Shown here: positions 32,805 through 45,400 of the stretch, piece by piece
Layout: each line of letters opens with the position of its first letter
How positions within the stretch are numbered: position 1 is the stretch's first letter
DNA from: Caprella mutica
Lineage: Eukaryota; Arthropoda; Malacostraca; Amphipoda; Caprellidae
Assembly: GCA_947561585.1 (NCBI GenBank)
Contig: CANNZV010000338.1
Location: 124,024-188,023, forward strand
Direction: 5' to 3'
DNA: 64,000 bases
Notes under the pieces: generated by a model
What the model was told of the DNA's origin: nothing
Database searches by the model: none
Seen by the model: the letters and a program-made list of their open reading frames with translations, nothing else
Position numbers and translations under genes: made by a program

Positions 32805-32977
32805 GGGCTGGGACAATATGCTTTCAAAATCATAGATCCCAAGAACATCATCATAGACCAAATGAAATGGTATAGAATACTATATACCGTTGATTTAGAA
32901 CGGTTCAATACAGTTTAATTCTCTCCGTCTATTATATTTTAGGGATATATGATTTTAAAAGCATATTGTCCCAGCCC
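32805..32977. mobile_element. Foldback MITE, family A, copy 5 (best preserved palindrome)
   Basis: GGGCTGGGACAATATGCTTT ... AAAGCATATTGTCCCAGCCC flanked by TA. The two arms pair over most of the element, including the centre CCGTTGATTTAGAACGG. Its compensating GTTGTG to GCTGGG change occurs on both ends. Confidence 0.87.
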
Positions 32978-33351
32978 TATTTATAACATAAGATCTCTAC
33001 TAATTGAGTATGAACACAATCTTTTCCTTCTTAAATAACTGGAGTTAAATAGTCAAGTATTGGCACAATAAAAAGTATATACACACTTTGAGATTTAAAA
33101 CCAATAAATGTAATAATCTACATTAAGTTGGTTTTACAATATACATTTAAGTACATGGAAATGAATTCAATAAAAAAAAACAAATTGAATATTTGCTGTG
33201 ATATGATTTTGAGCATTAGTTAAAAATATTAATTACTTTAATTTTAAAATTTGATGATGGAAAATCACGAAATTAGTCTCTTATTTCACTCGAGATTATA
33301 AATAAAAGAAAATCATTGAACTTCTCATGCATTTCAATTCAATGAATTCTC

Positions 33352-33493
33352 TCATGGGCTCCGTTTGTTAGGTCCGTCTTCTATCAGAGTAACTTCATAA
33401 TCTCCTTCTGCTTCTCTCTTTACATAACTTAAAACAAAAGTGGCTTCATGGGTGTATAGTCTGACCATATCGTCATCTAAGTGAACTCTGACT
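33352..33493 (-). CDS. grh: grh coding exon m (C-terminus)
   Basis: Acceptor [35 protein letters not shown] ... [18 protein letters not shown], then TGA (TCA at 33352-33354 on the + strand). The LDDDM and YEVTL motifs match the end of other Grh proteins. Confidence 0.95.
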
Positions 33494-36400
33494 CTGTGAA
33501 AGAAAAACAATGTTACTGGGCTGTAGGATAAAAAGCAATGTCAGTGTGAAACAGTTAATGGAGATTAAAGTAGAAAATCATGTCAAGAACTTACCCTTGA
33601 CCATTTTTCTTCAAGATGTTACCAATAGGACTGATGTGGTACTTTTCTTCAAGCTGGAAATATTAAGAAAATTAGATTTAAATTTCAAGTAAAACTAATG
33701 ATACAAGCTGTAGTTCGTGATTCAGATACACTATGTGTGAACTCGGATATCTTACCGCTTGTTTCAAGCCCATCCTGGAAATAGGAGTTATGTGTAGTGG
33801 ATGGTATTCGAAATCTTGGTAACTTCTTCGAACGGCGATCACGACCCTGTTGATCCTACCGCACGAACATGGGGTTGGGGGCGGGGATGTGTACTTGGGG
33901 CGCTTGCTCAGATGACCGGGGAATGGATCTTCGATAGCATTTTGGTTGATGTGTATTCCATTCATTTCTTTAACGTCCCTGTGAAGAATTTATTCAATTA
34001 GATGTTATCGTAGACTAATCAGAGGAGATAAATAGTGATGGGGAGGTAAATATATCAACCAAGCTATTCCAAATGAGGTTCGGTAATGCTACTGTTAAAA
34101 CAAGAATTACATTACAAAAGGTCATGCAAGAAAGCAGGTTCGACACAAACTACAAATGGAAAGAATTCCAGAAATAAGGGAAACGTCTCATTTTCTACGT
34201 CATCACTTTCCATATGCCAGGAAATCTTAGTATAGAAATAATTCAAAGGATTTTTAGCAGTCTTACATGAATGTAGAACTGCTTGTAGAGATGATAGTTG
34301 GTTTGGAGAGCACTGCACTTGGTGGAACATGGGAAAAGGTATCGGAGGTTGGGGTGGAGGGTGCGGTTGGTAAATGAAGTTGAGCAATACTAATGTGGTT
34401 GTTGGACAGAGAATGTCTTCGTAAAGATGAAGATAAAGGAGATATAGGTTGGGGGGAGAGTTGGTGGTGATAATGATTTTCGATCGAATCGACATCTGTT
34501 GTGAGAAGTCTTAAGGTATTTGTGGTTTGATAATTCAATGGGATGGAAGAGGATGTAATTGGAGTTTGAGGGGACGCTAAGTCTGTATTTTCGTGAGTGG
34601 AGGGAATGAGTGCATTGTACGAGTGATTTGGAGATGTTTCGTTAGGTGCAGGAGTCATATCCATTGAAGCGCATCCTTTAGAACTGAAGAAAAAAACACT
34701 CATGTACTTGGTGCTGCAGAGCATTATCCAAATAGTTCATTATTTCAGGTATTATATTGTAATGCTCTATCGTCAATTGTCAGGTTAGTAAAGAAAAATG
34801 ACCAAGAATCTCATATTCGAAGCGAGTGATCTCCAATACCAAAACTCGTGGGTCAATTAACCCAAAAAAAACATGCCAGTGATGTAGAAAGTGAATTTCT
34901 TGTTTATAAATACAAAATATCCAAAAGAACCTTATCAACATCCCTTATTCCTTGGAACAGCGTCTAGAAGTTATAAGAATTGTACTAATCATAAGTGACG
35001 GAAAATTAACTACAGAAGACAGAAATTCATGCATTAATCAGTTATTACAAAGAAAATAGAAAGAAAAACGAGAAGAATATATTTTGTTAGGGGAAAATAA
35101 GTATAAAAATTTGAAATTATAAAGATTGCTTCAACGTGTGAACCAATTTATAATTTGTAGCTCGTATACGTTAGGAAATGAAAAGTCTTAGTAAGATATC
35201 GGTCTTCTGTATAAATACCACAGATCAGTTTACAATAAACTTAGATGTATTATTAATATTAGTCAACTTACACATTTTCCTGTTCACGGGTGTAGTATGA
35301 AGCCTGCATGTCGATATTCATGTAAGATGACTGTAAAAGAAATAAAGGTTATTAAATATTGCCATGTATGTTTGAAGATTGAAGAATATCCTCAAAGATT
35401 AAAAACTTACGTCTTCATTTGGATTGAAGAGAACAGTTTCTTTGTGCAGATCAGCCATATTGTAGAATTCAGATCTATCGCAGTTAGGATGGTACATGTC
35501 TTCGTATTTCTTGCGAGAAGTGTTGGTCATCTTTCTCTTCTGGGCTCTACGTTCTTCATCGCGTGTCTTGCGTTCAGCGCCCTGAAAGAAAGAAAACATG
35601 AATTAGTCTAAGAAATAAGAGAGATAATCGTATTAGGTGACACTAAATTGAAATTTGCAATATTCTTTTCTAGATTTACCTTATCGCAGAACACTTTCAC
35701 TTGAACGTAGGCCCTATGGTAAACTGGGAATCCGTGATCTCTGGCGTCTTCATAAGTATCGATTTGGACATGGAGTGGAAGACCTTTTACTCCCTTTTGG
35801 CTGCTAAAATCTGTGCTTAGGCATTGAATGGCCACATGAACCTAGAATTAAAATAGAAAAAAATTAATAGGCAACTAAGTTTAATGTATCCAGCTGGATA
35901 TGGTACACAAAAAGTAGTTCTAATTCTCTATGTTACAAATTATATAATTATGCATTTTATATGTTACAAATTATATAATTATGCATGTTGCATATGATTG
36001 ATCTGAATCTTTATGATACCAAAACAATTTAAATAGACAAAAAAACAAAGATTTGTTTATAACAAGCACTCAACCTCACACGATTTTGAAAATCTTATTC
36101 GCAAGAAAACCTTTATAGGTCAAATGTGTGTGTAGGTAGGTGTCTTAATATATTATATGGAAAGATGTATTTAATATTCTAAAAACGATAGCGCTAATGT
36201 GACGAAATTCTTAATCAATTAGTCTTAAATAATTCATAAATTCATTAATTATTATTCATTTTCTGACCTTATAACTGTTCCCTACTTTAAAATGTAACAA
36301 ATATATACTAACTTTTAATATCAAACTAATTACTTTTATATTCTAATATATACCCTATTAATTAGATAGAAAAAAGATCAGATTACATCAACAAATAATG

Positions 36401-39400
36401 TGCCTCTACGAATAAAAAAACTGACTCTGCGAAGAAAAATTATTGCTGAATGTATGGGTGATAAATAAAGTTAGAATTTATGAGCTCTGATCAGGTAAAA
36501 GAATACCTAGCAGAAGAAACTTGAGATCTTATGATTCAGGATGTTTTTAATCATAAGTACGTTATATGCAACGTTAAATGAATGATAAACAACGTGATTA
36601 ATAGTGGATGTATTAATCATTGGGATATTTGCGATATTTTCCTGATTCAGAAAATACTGAAAATTCAATTAACATATAAAAATAAAATTGTTTTAATTCA
36701 AATCTAGAGTTTTGATATAAGAATTAGTTTAATTCACTGATGTGAAAGCCAAGGTATTTTAACTCCATGATGTCAAATAGATAATTAGTATCTAATTAAT
36801 GGCCTAATTCATATCTAATTAATTGCCTAATAAATATCTAATCAACTGCCTAATAAGTATCGGAGCTAAAGTCAGAATTCTCCTAAATAATACTTTTTGG
36901 TAAAATATAAATTAATAATTCGTACAAAAGATTTTCATTTTTTTTTAATTTCATCAAATTCGATCACCATCTCAAAGATTTCTATGATGGAGCCATAGAA
37001 GATTGAGAAGATATTCTATGACTCCACCATAATTTCTCTCTGGGAGGTTACCAGAGGACATTTTGGTTCTAATTAACTCTTAATGATGTGATAGTTTAGT
37101 AGCAGTCACCGGATGAACAGATGTACTTATCAAGCTGATTAATGTACTCAGGCGACTGAACACTTCAAACCACTATCAAAAGTACCGAAACACAAATATA
37201 AAGAATGGTGTAGAGTTGACATCTTGATGGTGTATCATATCCGGTTTGAGCATGGCATGAATACCTAAGTTAGCTAATGTGTTACTATAAGTTGTAAAAT
37301 GATCATAGGGAACTGGAGAAAATTGGGGTGATTCTAGATACAAAAGTAGCAATCAAATACACACGACTAGATTCTCGTAGATACACACGTGGAAATATTA
37401 CGTAACTATACGATACTCATTTCTTATAAATGCTCTTGAAATAAAAATAGAGGTTATTTTATCAATACCTCAGAGCTATAAGAATGAAAATGCATTAACA
37501 TCAATACATTTATTTTCAAAGACTTCACATCAGAAATTCAACTCCGGTACCTACAAAGCTTATGGTGCTGGATGGCGAAGTTACAATTCCCGATCGAGGC
37601 ATTAAATTTTGAAATATAATATTTTTCTACATGTTCAGATCTTTCAATAGAGTAATAACAATGTTACACTATTGATTTGCACAAGGAAACGCATTTGGCT
37701 AATGATGTCATTTCTTTTTGTAACCTACTTCATGGATGTAGGTCTCAAAATGGAACCAAAAACCTAGTTTATTTAGAATGCGTCTGTACTGTAAAACGGT
37801 GATAACCAGTTCACCACTCCTAGTTAAATCTTTCTTATCAAAAGCTGCTAGAAATCACTGAAAAACTGGACATTGTTTGAAGAAGACTTTTTGCAAATGC
37901 TACTTGATTTTGTACAATTCCCAAAAATGAAAGTAGTTACAGATTCCCACTTGAGACCATGACACTCAATCTGTTTTTATCAGAAATTTATTGTTGTAGT
38001 TACAGGCAATATTAAGGTTATAAATTTAAACCCGACAATTCAAGGTGTTTAACAAACACATTAAGTTGATCATTAGACGAGGTGTGAACTTAACTAAGAC
38101 CAACGTTTCGTAATGTTTTATTCCCTTACCTTAGTACCAGGTTCCATCGGGTTCCAGTACACAGTGAATGCATTGTGAGAGATCTCTTCAATATTACCCA
38201 CAACACCGTAGCTGGTTTTAGTATCTGTGGAAGAAGAAAAGAAAAATTTCATTATTTATTACCGGGATGCAACTATTGATAAAGTTTGTATTTAAACACA
38301 AAAACGTTATCGAGCAATTCAAACTTTAATTATAATAAATTATATTGAGCGTAAATTTCATTCAACAATGAACTAGTATTTATAAACTATTAATTTAAGA
38401 TAATCAATCAAGGATTAATAATTGATGTTAATTTGTTTAACATAATTGAAATTTCATCTTAATTTCATTTAGTTTGAAATTATTTACTAGGTTTTTCACT
38501 TCAGTTCCCATTCTCACACCTCGCCTTTGTAAAGGCTAGCGATAAGTTAAGCCAAGAAAACCTACCTACTTTGTCTCCCCGGCCTCATGTTCGGTGATTA
38601 AAATAGATGTTTATCTTGAGTATTTGCTTAGACAGAATATATACATTTACTCGTGAGAAAATTATGGCTATGATTACAGAGCCTGTGTTTATCTCGAGAC
38701 GAAAATATATTACATTACTATCAACATCCAGGCGTGCGAATCCGAAAAAATAGCCCCTCATTAATTATACAAGCAAAGCCATTAATTACGGAATAAATGT
38801 TCTAAGTATGGAAATAATGAAATATTCATACGACTTCACCCATCAGTGTGTCCAATAAAGTTGAACAACAATAGAGACACTTGAACACAGTGGAAGAGGA
38901 TTACCTGTATCGATCCAGGTTTCAATTACCTTTTCATTGACATGCATTGGAAGTTTTCCAGAAACATGGAAGCCCTGGAATGCACTCATCCTATTGTCAG
39001 TACGGGTAAAAATGACTGAAGTTAACCAACTTTTCGACTTTATTGAAAGAAGCACAATGGGAAGTTACTAGTTTCGGACTTTTACCGCAAAAATGCAGTG
39101 GTGACAAGTGGTATGAATATATCAGGTACTTACTTTTTGCCCTCACTTTGCAATTTATATCAATACGCAGGTATGGCTATTTTGCAGCTATTGTGACGGG
39201 TTTTATTTTGGGAAAAATAGAACTATTGTGATTGCTATTGTCAACGAAGAAGATATTTTCAGAAAATAACGATCTTTTTAAACATGATGCGCACAAATTA
39301 AACGGACAGTGAATTCTAAGATTTCTTGGATTCAGAATTGGTTTATTTAGCATTGGAGTTATCATAATTTATGTAGATTGCGCAAATTAAACCCAGTAAC

Positions 39401-42400
39401 TATATGGTAGACATAGAAGGCTTGAATAAGTTAGACTGAAATGTGCATGCATTCTTCAACATTAACCGGCTTTGATGAGTCAAGAAGAATAACTTATAGG
39501 CTCTATGGCATAATCACCTTGAAGCTCATTTAGATGCCTAGATAAAACTATTATCAATCAAAAACTTGCGATATTTCCAGTGTGGATTATTAGTCTTACG
39601 AAGCCGATCCTGCTCTCATCTGTCCATGTCATATCTATCACAGTTATGACTACCGTAGATAAAATCTTACACAGCGGTAGAACGAACGTGGCGCCGTCAT
39701 TAATTAATCAATTCATATAATAAAACGTGACGGATTTCGCGGGGAATGCTGTAATATCCATTAAGTTTTCTGCACAGTCCATTAAGTCAGCTTGAGGCTA
39801 TCGTGTAAAAGTTTGTTGCAAATCAATTTTGTTGCTATCCAGAGTTGGAAGCAGAGAGGAAGAGCATTGTTCTTCCCGACTGCCATCTTGAGAAAAATGA
39901 ATGAGCTCTGTTTGTTTATACGGTAACGGTTTTGAAGAGATGGGAGCCATTAATCAATAGAACAGCCTTGAGGTAGCAAATCACTACGGTTCAATCGAAT
40001 TTAAATAGTAATTGAATTACAGTTATTTGAATGTAACAGTTCTTTTAACATTTTTCCAATTTATGCATTATTAATTATCTCTCCTTACCACCCGTACCTA
40101 AACGTTCAATTATGTCGCAAGTTAACGTAAGATGTAATTTAGCGAGAACCTGCAAGAGAGACATAATATCTGTGATAAGAACACGAAGTGAATGTCCGCG
40201 ACTAGGTAATTATTATAAAGAAGATAATTCCCCTTGACCCTGGATAATTCTGTGTGTTGTTGGAGGCGATAGTTTTCATGAAAGGATGCAACGACATGAA
40301 GAAACGCGGAGGAAGTGATTGACGAACCATCCTCATGACGTAAATTATAAGCAGAGAACCTCGAGGCGAACACCAAGCCAATCTTGTTGAGAATAATGTA
40401 GTGCCATTGTCTTTGACAAATGGTGATTACAGTCGGAGCAAACTCGATAATGAGTCTAGATTATATTTTGAAAAGGCACAAACAAACGAGAGCGAGATTA
40501 ATTGATCTAAATAAATCAGGTGTCGCTAAATACACAGTTGTACAGGAACACCCAACTTGAATCTATTGAGATTTATGGGAATACGTGGCAGATGATTTTC
40601 TGATCATTTGATGATTGTAACAAAGATGGCAAATTGCATTATTTTTTATGTTGCGATTTACTACGGTGTGGTCCGCTAAATAATCACTACGTAGGTAGTC
40701 ATAGTTGCTATAATTGCCGCCACACGCAAACCTAATCACCAGTTGCGGGAGTTTTTAAGCTCCGTAAGTAGAGATTAGGTCAAAATGGTTTCACCCGTCG
40801 AACACACATGATTAGTTGTACATACACGTGTAGTTGCAACCCTCATGAAACAGTTAGAGTTCTTTTTTCCTGGTTGAGGCCTATAGTACATTGTGTACAC
40901 ATCAGAAGGTTCAAGAGGCTTTATCAGATAGAGGCTCTCAAATTTTGGGTGATACATCACACTCGTGCAATCTCTCCTTCCTATAGATTTCTCCAGCAAG
41001 GCAGTTTATCAAAATAGGCAACCTTAACGTTACATTATCTTGGACAATTTAGTTTGAAGATGCAGCTGGAAGTAACCACGGCCAAGGAGCTGTTGCGGAT
41101 GAATTATCTCTCATTTTCGCTATGAATTACCATGAAATATGCCTTCACCATTAAGGTATTATAAACACATTATCAACACCAGAACAAATCGCAGTCTATG
41201 CTTCTATATTGTATTAAAAATTTACCTTAAAATTACGAGAGTTTCCTCTTTTATCAAGCCTAGAGTGATGGCATAATTGAACATTTTGATATTAACATAC
41301 GGCAAAAACAGAAGCATTCACCGATAAGTATACGTAATAAAAGATGACCGGCACACTATTCTATAATATTATAGATAATTGGCAAATACTTTTCAGGGTT
41401 AGAAAGTTGCACTCAGATGGCGAATTCTTTTCACATTTTACATCAGATAGAGACCACACACGGCATTACATATATTCATTCGGCATCAACCGACACTATA
41501 TCATTAGAAACAAACCTCATGGAGTATTAGACTTTTATAAGTTTTTTCAATGACATTACGAATTGAAACTTTGAAATACAAATATAGAGTTAGATAGTAA
41601 TTTTCAGTCGTAGAACAGGAATAAATTAGCTGTTGGGACTCGCCGCCGAAATATTGCATTCACTTTAAATAATAGTAAAATTTGAGTAATCAAGTAGAAT
41701 TTAATATAATAATTTTAATTTAATGATACAATTAACCATCAATTAATTAATATCTAACATATTTTTAATATCACTCCTAGAATCTTTTCAGTTATTTTTA
41801 TGCCGAAAGATTATAACGTTCTCTATATAACAACTCAGTGGTTGGTCAAGCCTCATAAAATGTTCTTATTCTAAATGAGTAAGAACAATGTACATGTAGG
41901 TAATTACAATTATGTGCAGTGCATTTCAATGGAATTAACATCTTGCGATGTGAGTCACATTTTCAATTGTATATTAATATTGTATTATATGAGTTGCAGC
42001 AGGAAATATATTTGCAATCTAAACGCCACCGATTAGTCACGACCTGTCGTTTGGATTATAGCTCGAGATACACGACTGGGGAATCAATCGCGACGGGGAG
42101 AATTGAATGTTAGCAGGTGCTAAAATTGGCCAAATATTCTACGCTGAGTTTCTTTGTTAAACCTAAAGTAAAACTACAAAAGTTTAATGCCTTCAGGTCA
42201 TTTCTAATGCAAGCACCAGCCCAGTGGTGGAACCGTATAAAATGATATTGAAACCAATCCTAATCTTTTACGACAACCATAAATTTATCTTTAATACAAA
42301 TATTTTCTCACGTGATATAAGTTTTTGTACAGAAACCTTGAAGGATTAAGATTAGTTTTTGCAATAATTGTCTACTTACCAACATCAATGATGCGTTGCT

Positions 42401-45400
42401 TAACCGAATGCTGCCGACTGTGCCAGAAGTGCCAGGCTTTCTGCTCATCTTCAGGCGTTTTCTCTTCCCGAAACATGAGCATCACTACACTCTGCAAACA
42501 AAAAAGTGGAGATCATTAGAAAACTAAAACAAAAATGTATAACTAGTTATTGAGTTGAATTTACTCAATCACGTGTTGATAAAACTAGAACATCTTTGAC
42601 ATTTAGTGAACCGAAGAACGTTAATTGATCGCATTAACGAATTTGGGTGATTTGAAAGCTGGGTCACCCTGATGCCAAAATTTATCACCACTACCTTCAC
42701 ATTGTCCATAATTTTTGGTTGTGCAGCTTTTTTGAGATCAATTTGTCTGGATACAATGAGAATCTTGCCATTCTAAAATATTGGTAATGAAGGGTTACAG
42801 TAGTTGTAACGATCTTTAGACAATTACCGGGCAGAACATTATGCTACTGGCACTAGCTAACTGTTGACGATTAAAAGTAATGGTTGGGTATCAGAGGCAC
42901 TTCAGTAGCTTCCATTTGGAGAAAATTGCACAAAAACATGAGTAGAATGATCCAAAAAAAGAATAAGGATGGCATTCGGTTTGCATGCTCATTTGGTGTG
43001 AAATTTATATACAAGATAATAATCTTTCCGACGCTTGTATAGCGAACTAATTCTAAAATATAAGGAGCTGTACAATCTATTCAACAGACCACATTGAAGA
43101 TTTTTTTTCCGTTAAGATATTGCGACTTTATTTTGAACACCATACAAGTCTCAATAATAAAATCAAAATAAATTCAAGATTAAACTGTCAATAGTTTAAA
43201 ATTCTATCAGTCTAAGAAACGTCCTATCATTCCTAAGTGTATTAATAGGATGGAAGCAGGTGTGAGCAGAAGAAACATACCTACATAGTCTCTACCCTCC
43301 TTGCAGAGGTTATAACAAAACACACAAAGCATAACAAGGGCTCTCCATGCACAATGGCATATCAATTACACACAACAAAGTAAAACATTTGATGCTCTAC
43401 AGCAATAGAGGGAGACAATTCTAACAATTAGTGTAAACTCAGAGAATCCTAATTGAAAAAAGAAACTGTTCATCGAATATAAATCAAAATTAAACTTCAT
43501 TGGATAATTTTTAAAATTTAGAGATGAAATAAAATTCAGAAATTTACAAAATATTGTCGCTTAGTCAGAGGACAAACAGACCAAATTCTCTGATAAACTT
43601 AAGAGGCCTAATGAAATAGAACGGCACTCAAAAAAGATCTCAAGCACGTGAAACTGAAAAGAAAGTCAAAAACTTGAAAATAGGAATGTTGATAACAAAA
43701 CATTTGACAGAAATGGATCAAAATGTCATCCTTTTGAGGATTTCGGTTTATTTTAATTAATCAAATTACCCATGTACAAATTCATTAAAAAAACACTTAA
43801 ATTCAGCATCTTGATAATATGGTAGTTAGTATATTTGAAAAAAAATAAAAGGATTACCAGGGAGAATTTTTGAAAGCTATTCATAAGAGATATCAGAATC
43901 CTGTACATACACTTGTGGGAAAAAGTTCCTAGCCATGATTGAATGCAATAAAAAACACTATTGAAATGTGATGATGAGTCTAAAAATACTATTGAGCTAA
44001 TAGACAAAGACTATCTTTGTTAACGCCCGAAGAATTGCTTAATTGTTCACTTAATAGGCGCGGGATAATGAGGCCTTTCGTGTCATACTCTCAAAGCTGG
44101 CTGTGCATTTTGGCAATTGTCTACGCCTGTCCGTTAATCATTACCAAGGCTATTAAATTCATTATTCAAAACTACGCAAATCTATTCCTATGTACAGTGT
44201 GATTAAATAACTATTTACCTTATTTCTCTTTTATTCATTTCGTTATTTAAAGAAAGACAATAGAGATTAATTGATAATAGTTATGCGTAAATACAAGCCA
44301 TCAATCAGATAAGAATTTTGTACACGAGCAACAAGTTAGCTTCCTAATTAGCATAAAACAGTTTTCTACCAACTCTATATATTTAAATATAAACGCGATA
44401 AAATATCAAATAAATATTACCATGTAAAATATATCGACCAAGCTATTATTCTCCCTAAAAATACGAATGTAATTAGGAGAACATAGAGAATTGCGAATTT
44501 TATACGAGAGAGTTATCTCGCTATCTGCTTAATTAGATATCATCCACGGCAACAACACATCTTAAAACAAAACGCATAAACTTTAACAGTTCCAGGAATA
44601 TATTTCTCCTCTTATCTCAGTTTTAAGATAGAAAACATTCTTTTCGAAATATAGGACACGAGTAGATACGATATTATAATGGTAGAAATTGTAGATTATA
44701 TAAAGATTGACTTTAAGCATTTAAAGTTTTTTGGAACGATTTATAGGAGCGCAATCGCCAAATCACATATCGTTCATTAATGTTCGTAAAATTATTGAAC
44801 AAACAAATGTACTCTAAAGATTCCTCTAAATATTGAAGGAGATAAGCAATTATAGACATGAAGTTCATCTTATCTAAGAACGAGATGCACAGTAAATCAC
44901 AAACAACAACCCATTGAATTAACTGAAGTACCGTCAATTGCTACAAGAAGTCTCATGTAAATCTTAAAATGATGGCCTATTTCGTTACAAATCTAGTCAT
45001 CAGGGGTTATAAGCGAATCATAAAAATGTGCTTAAGAACGCAGTTTCTCCGAAATATTCCACCCAAATTGGTTGGCTGAGTATTTGTGTCAGCTCGGAGT
45101 CTGTGATACGCCATTAGATATTGGCTTATCAGTGATTGAGGGGACTAATCTAAATGCATCATCATCCACTGGCTGAGAATCGTCCAGAATGCGAAAATTG
45201 AAGCAAATACCTAATAGGAACGGCTCAGAATCAGAGATTGTTAAAGATGAAGCACGCACGGAATGTCTGCAACACTGGAAAGAACCCGAAAAATTCTCAT
45301 CAACGCATTTCGGTGGCAAATAAACAGCGGCGAGAAATGCCGCAAAAGAAGCTAAACAGATAAGAAAATTCTGACGGCTGTCGTTTAATTAACACGCGAC

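Larger units (their letters stand above)
29834..33351. other. Intergenic region between convergent GON4L and grh
   Basis: Holds the GON4L 3' UTR, the MITEs listed and AT-rich sequence. Neither transcript end can be fixed. On the - strand an ATTAAA (TTTAAT at about 33237 on the + strand) lies about 110 bases beyond the grh stop and is one candidate signal. Confidence 0.6.

Noticed and set aside
38843..39055. Candidate extra grh exon between exons e and f
   Set aside because: Exons e and f already join in frame and reproduce the conserved Grh sequence ([17 protein letters not shown]) with nothing missing.
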